A DNA stretch of 64,000 bases from Granulicella paludicola. GTDB lineage: Bacteria > Acidobacteriota > Terriglobia > Terriglobales > Acidobacteriaceae. Where the stretch lies: positions 434,001 through 498,000 of the forward strand of contig NZ_JAGSYC010000025.1 in the NCBI RefSeq assembly GCF_025685545.1, given 5' to 3'. The translations under genes were made by a program, and so were the position numbers. This document shows positions 17,415 to 25,742 of the stretch, one piece after another. Below the pieces are notes generated by a model. The model had not been told where the DNA came from. It worked only from the letters and a program-made list of their open reading frames with translations, and searched no databases. How positions within the stretch are numbered: position 1 is the stretch's first letter; every line of letters begins with the position of its first letter.

Positions 17415-17450
17415 TTCGTTTCTCCCTAATGCTGCTGAGAACAGCAGAGA

Positions 17451-17482
17451 GAGCCTGCTGACAGCGATGTGTCAGCAGGCTC
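17451..17482 (-). terminator. perfect 13-bp hairpin downstream of the omega-like gene
   Basis: GAGCCTGCTGACA (17451-17463) pairs with TGTCAGCAGGCTC (17470-17482) around a six-base loop. On the minus strand a T/C-rich tail follows, then a second hairpin, CTGCTG/CAGCAG (17432-17447). It likely terminates the gene ending at 17504. Confidence 0.65.
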
Positions 17483-17503
17483 GGTGGTGCTTGAACGATG
17501 TTG

Positions 17504-17689
17504 CTACGCTACTTCGGGGATCACACGCACAGGGGCTTCGGCTGCGATGCGGAGGAAGGCGTTGTTGATAGTCTGGTTCATTTCCTGCGAGCCGATGTGG
17601 AGACGGCGCGTAGCTTTGGCTACGGTCTGGCAGAGTTTGTACTTGTTGTCGATGGCTTCGCTTGCACGAAAGATGATTTCTGAACGCAT
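17504..17689 (-). CDS. omega-like RNA polymerase subunit (short acidobacterial form)
   Basis: A 61-residue protein starting MRSEIIFRASEAIDNKYKLC, then AKATRRLH and MNQTINNAFLRIA. This pattern (an N-terminal region, a conserved Asn-Lys/Arg-Tyr/Phe, a basic Ala-Lys-Ala-Thr-Arg helix, then a Thr-Asn-x-x-hydrophobic helix) matches the short omega subunits (RpoZ) of Acidobacteria that I remember; no alignment was run. Omega wraps the beta-prime C-terminus and helps polymerase assembly. ATG 17689 is chosen because GAGGT lies four to five bases upstream. Unlike the usual gmk-rpoZ arrangement, it is a solitary gene with its own terminator. It could be a second omega or an unrelated small protein. Confidence 0.6.
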   Translation of the reverse strand: MRSEIIFRASEAIDNKYKLCQTVAKATRRLHIGSQEMNQTINNAFLRIAAEAPVRVIPEVA

Positions 17690-17847
17690 AGGACCTCGTC
17701 GTGCGGCCGCCAATGACAGCAGGATTACTGTTTTGTGGGGGAGATCTAAGGCTATACCCTGCGAGGGGCTTGTGCCGGATTGTGGGGTTTATCTTTCTGG
17801 GGTCGTCTCCGTGGGGATTGAAATGCCGCCGTTCTGGGAGCGTGCGA

Positions 17848-18879
17848 TTAGTCGGTGAAGGCGAGGGGCAGCGTGCGCTGCTCCTTTGCCGACTGGAAGG
17901 AGGCGTCGAGGACGGTCATGACGGCGATGGCCTCCTGTAAAGAGATGGGAGGGAGCGCGCCGTGCAGGATGGCGTCGCGCACCGCGGCGTAGAAGGCGAA
18001 CTGATTGCCCGGGACGGAGTCGAGTTCGGTCACGGCGCCATCGCCGGAGTAGAAGGTGGTCTTTGTGGGGTCGATGCCGAATTGAGGATCGAGCGGAGAG
18101 ATTTTCTGCTGAAGCTGCGTCTCCTGCACGTCGGCACCGTACTTGACCCAGGTGCCCTGCGTTCCGTAGAGCACGGAGCGCGGCAGAGGGGCTGCGGCGA
18201 GGAGCGAGGCTTCGAGCGTTACGCGCATTTGCGGGTAGGTGAGGACGACGTGGGCCCAGTCGTCGGTGAGGCTACCTTCGCGGAAGGCGGCGAGGTCCGC
18301 GGTGACGGCGCTGGGCAGTCCGAAGAGATGCACGGTCAGGTCGATGAGGTGAGGGCCGAGATCTAACCAGAGGCCAGCGCCGGGGCCGGGGTTTTCGCGC
18401 CAGCGGTCACGGACGTTGGGGCGATAGCGGTGCATGCGGCAGTCGAACTGGGTGACACGGCCAACAAGGCCACGGTCAAGGGCGTCCTTGACGGAGCGGA
18501 CTTCGCTGTCCCAGCGACGGTTCTGGAAGACGGTGAGCAAGCGGTGGTTGGCTTCAGCGAAGGTGCGAAGTTGCTGGGCTTCGGCGAGGTTCAGGGTGAA
18601 GGGCTTGTCGACGACGACATCTTTGCCGGCCTGCATCGCGGCGAGCGCGAGCGGAAGGTGCTCGGTGTTGGGGGTGACGATGACGACGAGGTCGACGTCG
18701 TCGGAGGCGATGAGGTCGTGGGGCGTACAAACTCGCACATCACCAAGGTCGGCGCGGACCTCTTCAGGCTTGCTGGACGCGACAGTAGTGAGTTGCAATC
18801 CGGGCACTGCTCGGATCAGCGGCGCGTGAAGCACCTTTCCTGCATAGCCGTAGCCGATGAGACCAACGCGCACGTTCAT
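17848..18879 (-). CDS. Gfo/Idh/MocA-family NAD(P)-dependent oxidoreductase
   Basis: A 343-residue sugar or inositol dehydrogenase-type enzyme. An N-terminal Rossmann fold shows VGLIGYGYAGKVLHAPL (GxGxxG) and VVVDKPFTLN with the catalytic Lys. The C-terminal alpha/beta domain follows, with GLWLDLGPHLIDLTVHLFG carrying the Asp and His of the active site. The overall pattern is closest to the YvaA/YdgJ scyllo-inositol dehydrogenase group, but the substrate cannot be read. It is divergently arranged with the Tat-exported epimerase gene, and the two might share regulation and a sugar pathway (inference). Confidence 0.88.
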   Translation of the reverse strand: MNVRVGLIGYGYAGKVLHAPLIRAVPGLQLTTVASSKPEEVRADLGDVRVCTPHDLIASDDVDLVVIVTPNTEHLPLALAAMQAGKDVVVDKPFTLNLAEAQQLRTFAEANHRLLTVFQNRRWDSEVRSVKDALDRGLVGRVTQFDCRMHRYRPNVRDRWRENPGPGAGLWLDLGPHLIDLTVHLFGLPSAVTADLAAFREGSLTDDWAHVVLTYPQMRVTLEASLLAAAPLPRSVLYGTQGTWVKYGADVQETQLQQKISPLDPQFGIDPTKTTFYSGDGAVTELDSVPGNQFAFYAAVRDAILHGALPPISLQEAIAVMTVLDASFQSAKEQRTLPLAFTD

Positions 18880-18997
18880 GCTTGGATTTTAATAGGTAAG
18901 GCGTGAAGGCGCGGCCTGATGGACAGAGATTGGTGGCGATCTGCTAGTCTTTCTGCGCTTGGGATGGAAACGATTCCGTCGAGCTGGAGGTTTGGCC

Positions 18998-19876
18998 TTG
19001 GAGCAGATGACGCGGCGTGGTTTTGTGCAGTTTGCAGGCATGGGAGTTATAGGTGCGACGATAGCGGGGCGCAGCGCGCTGGCGGCACCGTGGGGCAGGC
19101 CGGTGGGGTTGCAGTTGTACTCTGTGCGGGAGCAGCTGGCGAAGGACTATGAGGGCACGCTGAAGCAGGTAGGGGCGATCGGGTATCGCGATGTGGAGGC
19201 GGCGGGCTTCTATAACCGAACGGCGGAGCAGGTGAAGCAGGCGATGGCGGACGCGCAGGTGAAGTGTGTCGGAGCGCACTATGCGTACACGGCGCTGGCT
19301 CCGAATGTGGACAAGATCATCGAGTTCCACAAGACGCTGGGCTGTCCGTCGGTGGTGTGCGCGTATTCGTCGCATCGAGAGGCTGCGGCGAAGGGAGAGT
19401 TCACCATCGATGATCTGAGGTGGACGATCGAGCAGTTGAATGGAATTGGCGAGAAGCTGCGGAAGGAAGGGTTGCAGCTGGGGTATCACAATCACACGCC
19501 GGAGTTCGTGCGGGAGAACGGTGTGCTGGCGTATGACGCGATGATGGCTGCGGCGGACCCGAAGCTGATCACGTTCGAGATGGACTGTGGTTGGGTGAAG
19601 GTCGGTGGCGGCGATCCGGTGGAGCTGTTGAAGAAGTATCCGACGCGGATCTCGCTGCTGCATGTGAAGGACTTCAAGCCGAAGGCTGATCCAAGTGCGA
19701 AGGGCACGCCTCCGCCGGCGGAGCTGGGACGAGGAACGATCGACTACAGGCCGATCTTTGCGGCGGCGAAGGCTTCGAACATCAAACACATCTTTGTGGA
19801 GCAGGAAGGGTTTGATATGCCGCCGATGGAGGCTCTGAAGGTGGACTATGACTATGTGAATGGGTTGAAGGGGTGA
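18998..19876 (+). CDS. Tat-exported sugar phosphate isomerase/epimerase-like TIM barrel
   Basis: About 292 residues. The leader MTRRGFVQFAGMGVIGATIAG is a twin-arginine type signal. The rest is a xylose-isomerase-like TIM barrel with VGLQLYSVREQLAKDYEGTL, GLQLGYHNHTPEF, FEMDCGWVKVGG, LLHVKDFK and FVEQEGFD. Metal ligands Glu/His/Asp/His/Glu are visible in these strands. TTG 18998 is favoured by GGAGG at 18986-18990, seven bases upstream; ATG 19007 begins exactly at the Tat leader. The substrate is probably a periplasmic sugar or sugar derivative. It ends near a bidirectional terminator shared with metG. Confidence 0.85.
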   Translation: MEQMTRRGFVQFAGMGVIGATIAGRSALAAPWGRPVGLQLYSVREQLAKDYEGTLKQVGAIGYRDVEAAGFYNRTAEQVKQAMADAQVKCVGAHYAYTALAPNVDKIIEFHKTLGCPSVVCAYSSHREAAAKGEFTIDDLRWTIEQLNGIGEKLRKEGLQLGYHNHTPEFVRENGVLAYDAMMAAADPKLITFEMDCGWVKVGGGDPVELLKKYPTRISLLHVKDFKPKADPSAKGTPPPAELGRGTIDYRPIFAAAKASNIKHIFVEQEGFDMPPMEALKVDYDYVNGLKG

Positions 19877-19918
19877 GACCGGGGCTGGCGGGGACGGGTG
19901 CCGGGGCTTGAGACAAAA

Positions 19919-19943
19919 GCAGATTCCCTTCGGGAATGACAAA
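19919..19943. repeat. small REP-like palindrome
   Basis: GATTCCCTTCGGGAATGACAA forms a hairpin (ATTCCC/GGGAAT around TTC). It resembles the element inside uvrA at 38334-38361, sharing GAT-CCC-T-CG-GG-ATGACAA. I take both as degraded copies of one dispersed palindromic repeat. Confidence 0.5.
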
Positions 19944-19980
19944 AAGAAGAGGAAGACGAGGCGGTGGGATAGCAAGCAGG

Positions 19981-20011
19981 AAACACCCTTCACTCAACGT
20001 GAAGGGTGTTT
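19981..20011. terminator. bidirectional terminator between epimerase gene and metG
   Basis: AAACACCCTTCAC (19981-19993) pairs perfectly with GTGAAGGGTGTTT (19999-20011). A T-run follows on the plus strand, and an A-rich flank gives U residues on the minus strand. Confidence 0.9.
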
Positions 20012-20027
20012 TCGTTATGGGTGCGGG

Positions 20028-22460
20028 CTACTTGAGGCGGGTGCCTACGGGGACGCCTTCGGGGACGGTGGCGAGGAAGGGCTTGCCGCCTTCTTCGCTG
20101 GCAGCAAGGAGCATGCCGTGCGATTCGAGGCCGCGCATCTTTCGAGGGGCGAGGTTGGTGATGACGATGATGCGTTTGCCGACCATCTCTTCTGGGGTGT
20201 AGTGCTCGGCGATGCCGGAGAGGATCTGGCGGGTGCCGAGGGGCCCGAGGTCGACCTCGAGGCGGAGCAGCTTGTCGGCCTTGGGGATGCGCTCGCAGAC
20301 CTTGACCTCGGCGATGCGGAGCTCGACCTTGACGAAGTCGTCGATGGTGATCTCGGGCGAGGCATCGGAGACGGCAGGCGCGGCAGGTGGCGTGGCGAAG
20401 ATGCCTGAGGCGGGGGCTTCGGTGTGCGAGGGCGTGGTGCTGGGGCCGGTGGTGTGCGCTGCGCTGCCGCCGACGGTGAGGGTGCCCGAGGGCTCGTCGA
20501 GTGAGGCGGTGCGCGGCGGGGCGGCGGGGTCGGTGGTGGCGGGAGTTTTCAGTTTTCCGTTCTCAATTGTCAGGGGTGTGGGGTTTTCCAGGTCGATCAT
20601 GATTTGTGCAAGTCCTTTGTCGGCGCGGGGGAAGATGGGGCCGAGGGTGCCGAGTTGCGTTCCGGGTTTGAGGCCGCCCCAGATGAGGTGGGCGAGTTCG
20701 CCGTCGGTGGCGGCGAGGTTGATGTCGCCGAGGCCAAGCTGCTGCCACACCTTGGCGGTGATGGTCGGGCAGATGGGGAAGAGCGTGCCGGAGATCCAGC
20801 GGATGGCTTCGGCGGAGACGTAGAGAACGGTGGCAAGCTGGTCGGCCTTGGTGGGGTCCTTGGCGAGCTTCCATGGTGCGGCGGCGGAGATGAAGCCGTC
20901 GACCACGGTGATGAAGGCTGCGACTTCGGTGAGGAAGGTGGAGAAGTCGGTGTCGCGGAGAGTGGCGAGCTTCTTCTGGAAGGCGATGGCGGCGGCGCCA
21001 ACGACGGAGGTGTCGATGGCATCGGTGCCGGGGACTTCGAAGATGGGCGAGGGCACGGCTCCGGCGAAGTACTGCTGGATCATGTTGAGCGTGCGGCTGA
21101 CGAGGTTGCCGTAGCCGTTGGCGAGGTCGGCGTTGTAGCGCGTGATCATCGCGTCGAAGCTGAAGCTGCCATCCTGGCCGAAGGGGATCTCGCGGAGCAG
21201 GAAATAGCGAAGGACGTCGGTGGCGAAGAGGTCGCGGTCGCGTTGATTCGCCTCAGGGGCTAAAGCCCCTTCTTCTCTTATGGGGCTTGTGACGGACGGG
21301 CTGAAGCCCGTCCCCTTCAAAGCGAGAGGCGGAGGGCAGAGGCGACCGAAGCCTTCGAGGATGGTTTCGCTGCGGACGACGTTGCCCTTTGACTTGGACA
21401 TCTTCGCGTTGTCGAAAAGGAGCCAGCCGTTGGCGGTGATGGCTTTAGGGGTGGCGATGTCGGCGGCCATGAGGAAGGCGGGCCAGTAGACGCAGTGGAA
21501 GCGCGTGATCTCCTTGCCGACGAGATGAAGGTCGGCGGGCCAGAACTTCTGCCAGAGGGAGTCGTCGTCGCTGCCGTAGCCGAGGGCGGTCATGTAGTTG
21601 GCGAGGGCGTCGAGCCAGACATAGACGACGTGCGGCTTGGTCGCGCCTGCGGCCTTCTGAATGTCTTCAGGGACGGGGATGCCCCAGGAGAAGCTGCTGC
21701 GGGAGATGCTTAGGTCTTTGAGGGCACCGGGAATGTAGTAGAGATCTTCGCCGAACTTCTCTAAGAGCCCCTTCTGATGCGCGAGATCGAAGGCTTCGAA
21801 CACTTCGAGAGGCTCGCTATGCTCAGCGCCTAACTCTTCATTAGAGAGTTCCAGAATAGAGTTCCAATCTCCACGAACAAAACTTAGAACTTCGTTACGC
21901 GCAGATGGAGGTGTTATTGCAAGTTTGTTTGATTCGATAAGGTCTAGCAGAGGCTTCTGAAACGCGCTCAGCTTGAAGAAGAAGTTTTCTTCGGTGACCT
22001 CTTCGAGGAGCTTGCCGCAGTCGGGGCAGGGGGTGCCGACGGGGGCGTCGACGAAGGCCTCGTCGGAGACGCAGTAGGCGCCGGTGTAGCTGTCGAGGTA
22101 GATGAAGCCGTTCTCGTAGAGCTTGCGGAAGAGCTGCTGCACGCCCTGCTTGTGGCGGGGCTCGGTGGTGCGGATGTAGTCGTTGTAGGTGATGCCCATG
22201 CGGTCCCACAGGGTGCGGAACTGGGCGGAGACCTTGTCCGTGAACTGCTGCGGCGGGATGCCGGCTGCTGCGGCGCTGCGCTCGATTTTCTGGCCGTGCT
22301 CGTCGGTGCCGGTAAGAAAGAAGGTTTCTTCACCGAGAAGGCGGTGGCGGCGCGCGAGGACGTCGCCGACGATGGTGGTGTAGGCGTGGCCGATGTGCGG
22401 GCGGGCGTTGACGTAGTAGATCGGCGTGGTGAGGTAGTAGGTTTTTGGCTGGTCTGGCAT
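20028..22460 (-). CDS. metG: methionyl-tRNA synthetase with two in-frame insertions
   Basis: Charges initiator and elongator tRNA(Met). The 810 residues are well above the usual 500-680. Class I signatures are present: TPIYYVNARPHIGHAYTT (HIGH-type) and the KMSKSKGNVV loop. A C-terminal EMAPII/Trbp111-like tRNA-binding domain (from about residue 700, VELRIAEVKVCERIPKADKLL) follows a long Pro/Thr/Ala-rich linker. Two stretches are extra. About residues 190-243 interrupt the join that normally runs SFVRG-LKDLSISR, and part of it is AT-rich. About residues 375-412, just after the KMSKS loop, are the translation of a palindromic repeat doublet. Both keep the frame, so the enzyme is probably functional. 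Confidence 0.95.
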   Translation of the reverse strand: MPDQPKTYYLTTPIYYVNARPHIGHAYTTIVGDVLARRHRLLGEETFFLTGTDEHGQKIERSAAAAGIPPQQFTDKVSAQFRTLWDRMGITYNDYIRTTEPRHKQGVQQLFRKLYENGFIYLDSYTGAYCVSDEAFVDAPVGTPCPDCGKLLEEVTEENFFFKLSAFQKPLLDLIESNKLAITPPSARNEVLSFVRGDWNSILELSNEELGAEHSEPLEVFEAFDLAHQKGLLEKFGEDLYYIPGALKDLSISRSSFSWGIPVPEDIQKAAGATKPHVVYVWLDALANYMTALGYGSDDDSLWQKFWPADLHLVGKEITRFHCVYWPAFLMAADIATPKAITANGWLLFDNAKMSKSKGNVVRSETILEGFGRLCPPPLALKGTGFSPSVTSPIREEGALAPEANQRDRDLFATDVLRYFLLREIPFGQDGSFSFDAMITRYNADLANGYGNLVSRTLNMIQQYFAGAVPSPIFEVPGTDAIDTSVVGAAAIAFQKKLATLRDTDFSTFLTEVAAFITVVDGFISAAAPWKLAKDPTKADQLATVLYVSAEAIRWISGTLFPICPTITAKVWQQLGLGDINLAATDGELAHLIWGGLKPGTQLGTLGPIFPRADKGLAQIMIDLENPTPLTIENGKLKTPATTDPAAPPRTASLDEPSGTLTVGGSAAHTTGPSTTPSHTEAPASGIFATPPAAPAVSDASPEITIDDFVKVELRIAEVKVCERIPKADKLLRLEVDLGPLGTRQILSGIAEHYTPEEMVGKRIIVITNLAPRKMRGLESHGMLLAASEEGGKPFLATVPEGVPVGTRLK
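21255..21313. repeat. REP-like hairpin doublet inside metG
   Basis: Hairpin 1 is AGGGGC-TAAA-GCCCCT (21255-21270). Hairpin 2 is GGACGGGC-TGAA-GCCCGTCC (21294-21313). A 23-base spacer joins them. Both have the AGCCC/GGGCT arms with a short A-rich loop, typical of paired REP elements. The doublet reads through in frame as part of MetG (residues about 383-402). Confidence 0.75.
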
Positions 22461-22491
22461 GTTTCGCTCAGTCCACAGTTTACAGGGGAAG

Positions 22492-22561
22492 GGAGACAGG
22501 AGTGAGAAGACCGTAGACAGGAAAAGAATCCTGCCAATCTGGTCTGCTCACTCCTGTCTCC
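22492..22561. repeat. long inverted repeat with nested hairpin upstream of metG
   Basis: The arm at 22492-22512 and the arm at 22541-22561 are complementary at 20 of 21 positions (core GGAGACAGGAGTGAG). The 28-base loop itself holds CAGGA/TCCTG (22519-22534). It sits between the MFS stop and the metG start on the minus strand. It could be a terminator without a U-run, a leader-RNA structure for metG, or a small mobile repeat. Confidence 0.7.
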
Positions 22562-22579
22562 TCACCGCTGTTTGCCGCC

Positions 22580-23953
22580 TTAGATGTCTTCGCCTTCGGC
22601 TTCGAGTTCGGCGGTGAGCGTTGGGTCGATCGGAGCTCCGAGGCGGGGAACGAGGAGTTGGAAGATCAGCAGCGCAAGCAGGTAGGCTCCTGCGGCCATG
22701 GAGAAGACGAGCAGCTGGTGGAGCGAGAGGTTGCGCTTGACGATCCAGGTGAAGCAGGCACCGCCGACCGCTCCGGCTGCTCCGCCAATGCCGACGACGG
22801 TGGAGATGGCGGTGGAGGGGAACATGTCGCCGGGAGTTGAGAAGATGTTGGCGGACCAGCCCTGGTGGGCGGCGGCGGCGATGGCGATGAGCAGCGTCGC
22901 GGGCCAGGCGTTTGAGGGGAAGAGGTGTGCCATCTGCGGTACGAAGATGACGGGAAGCACGAGGATTGCCATGGCGAGCATGGCGAGCTTGCGGCCGGCG
23001 TTGACGGTGTAGCCGCGGCTCATGAGGAAGCCGGAGAGCGAGCCGCCGAAGATGGAGCCGACCGACGACACCATGTAAACGGCGACGATGTACCAGTAGG
23101 CGTCCTTGAGCGAGAGGCCGTAGTTGCGGTTGAGGAACTGGGGGAGATAGAAGAGGTAGAACCACCAGACGCCATCGGTAAGGCCCTTGCCGATGGCGAA
23201 GGCATAGAGGCCGGGGCGGGCGAGGAGGGCGGAGAGCGGCAGGACGCCGTGGGCCTTCTGCGAGGCGAAGTCGGCTTCGAGGTTGACCTGAGTCTGCGTG
23301 GCTCCGCGACGGAGCTTGTTGTAGGGGAAGAGCAGCCAGAGGACGAGCCAGATCATGCCCATGGAGCCGGTGGTGAGGAAGGCGGCGCGCCAGCCGTAGC
23401 GAATGGTGACGAAGGGGATGAGCGCGGGGGCGATGAGCGCAGAGGCGTTCGCGCCGGAGTTGAAGAGGCCGACGGCCTTGGCGCGCTCGCGGGTGGGGAA
23501 CCACTCGGAGACAGCCTTGATGGCGGCGGGGAAGTTGCCGGATTCGCCGAGGCCGAGGAAGATGCGCGCGACGCAGAAGCCGGCGACCGAGGTGACGAGC
23601 GAGTGCGACATCGAGGACAGGCCCCAGATGCCGATGGCGAGGGCGTAGCCGGTCTTGGTGCCGAGCTTGTCGATGACGCGGCCTGCGACGAGGAAACCAA
23701 TGCCGTAGGCGAGCTGGAAGTAGATGAGGACGTTGCCGAAGTTGTTATCGAAGACAGGTTGATGGAACTTGTCGGCGGCGGCGTTCCAGCCCATGAAGGA
23801 GACGTTGTGCAGCAGCGGCTCGACCAGACCGAAGACGTTGCGGTCCATGTAGTTGATGGTCGTGGCGAGGAAGAGCAGGAAGCAGACGACCCAGCGGATA
23901 TTGTTGGACTGCTCGGGTGCGTTTGCGGTGAACTCTTGGGAGGCTGCGGACAT
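22580..23953 (-). CDS. MFS transporter, hexuronate/anion:cation symporter type
   Basis: A 457-residue, twelve-helix inner-membrane transporter. The first helix reads WVVCFLLFLATTINYMDRNVFGL with the RxxIN-like NYMDR motif of the anion:cation symporter (ExuT/GudP) group. The loop motif GRVIDKLGTKTGYA and the segment LGLGESGNFPAAIKAVSEWFPTRERAKAVG are typical of hexuronate transporters. I start at ATG 23953 (GGAG nine bases upstream); the upstream open frame is Arg/Pro-rich and not part of the family. It has a large insertion between helices 1 and 2 (MGWNAAADKFHQPVFDNNF). No uronate catabolic genes are adjacent, so the substrate is inferred only. Confidence 0.88.
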   Translation of the reverse strand: MSAASQEFTANAPEQSNNIRWVVCFLLFLATTINYMDRNVFGLVEPLLHNVSFMGWNAAADKFHQPVFDNNFGNVLIYFQLAYGIGFLVAGRVIDKLGTKTGYALAIGIWGLSSMSHSLVTSVAGFCVARIFLGLGESGNFPAAIKAVSEWFPTRERAKAVGLFNSGANASALIAPALIPFVTIRYGWRAAFLTTGSMGMIWLVLWLLFPYNKLRRGATQTQVNLEADFASQKAHGVLPLSALLARPGLYAFAIGKGLTDGVWWFYLFYLPQFLNRNYGLSLKDAYWYIVAVYMVSSVGSIFGGSLSGFLMSRGYTVNAGRKLAMLAMAILVLPVIFVPQMAHLFPSNAWPATLLIAIAAAAHQGWSANIFSTPGDMFPSTAISTVVGIGGAAGAVGGACFTWIVKRNLSLHQLLVFSMAAGAYLLALLIFQLLVPRLGAPIDPTLTAELEAEGEDI

Positions 23954-24121
23954 GCTTGGGGGCTCCGGGTGCGGCTGAATGGGTGCAGCGGGCTGCGCCC
24001 GGCGGGTCTGTACCCGGTGCTCAGGGCGGTATGACAGCTGTGTCGACTTGCCAGATGAGGATAGCTTGCCGGAGGCGATGGCTGTCAAGACGCAGGGCTG
24101 GCGATCGGTCGTGGGGAGCGA

Positions 24122-25525
24122 CTAGGCAGCTAGTTCGAGCGGGGCGTAGGGATCGCTTTGACTCAAAGATGCGGCGTGCAGCGCAAATTGTTCCGTACGG
24201 ATGCGCTTGGCTTCGACGGCGAGGCCGCAGCACGCGACGATGTAGAGGATCGAGAGCAGATCGTTAGGCCACATGACTGTCTCTTCATCCACGTTGTAGA
24301 GCAGTGAGAGGACAAGCACGCCGAAGTACCACTCGATGCCTGCGGTGCGGCCGTATTTGAAGCAGAACCAGGCGTTTTTTAGCGCCATGACCAGCGTCGC
24401 GAGGAAGATGGTGGTGCCGAACAGGCCGAGCTGCAGAACGATCTCAAGCAGGCCGTTGTGCGCGTAGCCGAAGAACCAGTGGGCGGCGGTAATGACGTTG
24501 CCGGATTCGCCTTCCATGCCCTGCCAGAAGGCGTAGTAGCCGTAGCCGAGGGTAGGATGCTTGGCGATGGAGTCGAAGAGCAGCGCCCAGATCTCGGTGC
24601 GTCCGGTGAGGCTCATGTCTCGGCCGAACAGGGCGAGGACGGGAGCGATAAGCGTGTCTCCGAAGAGAAAGAAGGTGACGGCCACGACGCCCACGATCGA
24701 CCCGAAGAACAGTGCTGTTTTGCGTTCGAGCCTGCGCGAGAGTTGCACCATGGTCATGATTGCCGCGAAGGCAAAGACTACGCCGAGGGCCGTGACGGCC
24801 TTCGCCATGACGATGACGGCGAGCAGCGCGATTGCATAGATCACGTTGCGCCAGCGGCTGCGCGCGGCGGTGAAGATCAATGCGGGACTTAGAAGGAAGA
24901 CAGTGGTCTTCGCCGAGGTGACGCGGTCCTCAAAGATGCCGTTCCACGCACCGAGCGTACGCGGGTCGGAGTTCGAAACGCCCCAGTGTGGGAACACGAA
25001 CACCATGACGAGATCCAGCAGGACGACGAGGACGCCTAGACGCATCATCAGTCCCATAATCTCTTCAGATGAAAACCGCAGGACGAGATAGTAGGCGAAC
25101 AGCGTGCCGATAAGGTAGAAGCCACCGCTGTAGAAGGACCTGACAGGATCCTGGGACCAGAGTGCGGAGGCCATGGTCAGAAACGCGAGGAAGGTGAAGA
25201 GCTTGCGTTCCACCGTCATCTGCAGCACGCCGCGGTAGTTCGTCAGGAGCGCCCACAGTACGACCCCATAGGCGATGCCCGGCAGGATGACTGCACCGAA
25301 GATGCCTCTCTGGTGCGAGGTCGCCTTCATGACGGTGGCCTGGCTCATCGCTACGCTCTGATCGCCGTCTCCCATGAGCGAGAAGAAGCCATGTACCGCA
25401 AAGAAAAGCAGAGGTAGCAGAAGCATAGCCGTGAAGAGACGGCGCTTCGAGGCAGAGTCGTCGCTTGCGTTCACAGGCAGCGATGCCGTCTCCAACTCGA
25501 TCTCTTCAGCTACGGCAACCGTCAT
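24122..25525 (-). CDS. O-antigen ligase/polymerase-like membrane protein
   Basis: A 467-residue polytopic protein with about eleven hydrophobic segments, of the Wzy_C/WaaL type. The Wzy_C signature is visible in DMSLTGRTEIWALLFDSIAKHPTLGYGYYAFW followed by a periplasmic loop with HWFFGYAHNGLLEIVLQLGL, where the His is a conserved feature of ligases. GAWNGIFEDRVTSAKTTVFLLSPAL is another family stretch. ATG 25525 is chosen because GAGGAG lies six bases upstream. No glycosyltransferase genes surround it, so it is an orphan. It may act in O-antigen, exopolysaccharide or glycoprotein ligation. Confidence 0.85.
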   Translation of the reverse strand: MTVAVAEEIELETASLPVNASDDSASKRRLFTAMLLLPLLFFAVHGFFSLMGDGDQSVAMSQATVMKATSHQRGIFGAVILPGIAYGVVLWALLTNYRGVLQMTVERKLFTFLAFLTMASALWSQDPVRSFYSGGFYLIGTLFAYYLVLRFSSEEIMGLMMRLGVLVVLLDLVMVFVFPHWGVSNSDPRTLGAWNGIFEDRVTSAKTTVFLLSPALIFTAARSRWRNVIYAIALLAVIVMAKAVTALGVVFAFAAIMTMVQLSRRLERKTALFFGSIVGVVAVTFFLFGDTLIAPVLALFGRDMSLTGRTEIWALLFDSIAKHPTLGYGYYAFWQGMEGESGNVITAAHWFFGYAHNGLLEIVLQLGLFGTTIFLATLVMALKNAWFCFKYGRTAGIEWYFGVLVLSLLYNVDEETVMWPNDLLSILYIVACCGLAVEAKRIRTEQFALHAASLSQSDPYAPLELAA

Positions 25526-25742
25526 GCTTCTCCTCATGTGAATTACGGATCGGACTTGTCGCACTCCACAGAATCGAGTGTCGGGGATTTTAGGCTCCGA
25601 TACATCGGCGATGATCGACAAACAGAGAAAAGACGATTTCGGGGGCTTCTACGGCAGGATAGTGTAAGTCCTGTGTGGCACAGCTAAAATCAGTGCGGGG
25701 AATGACATACACCCAATCGTCGCCAAGGTGGATCACACACTT

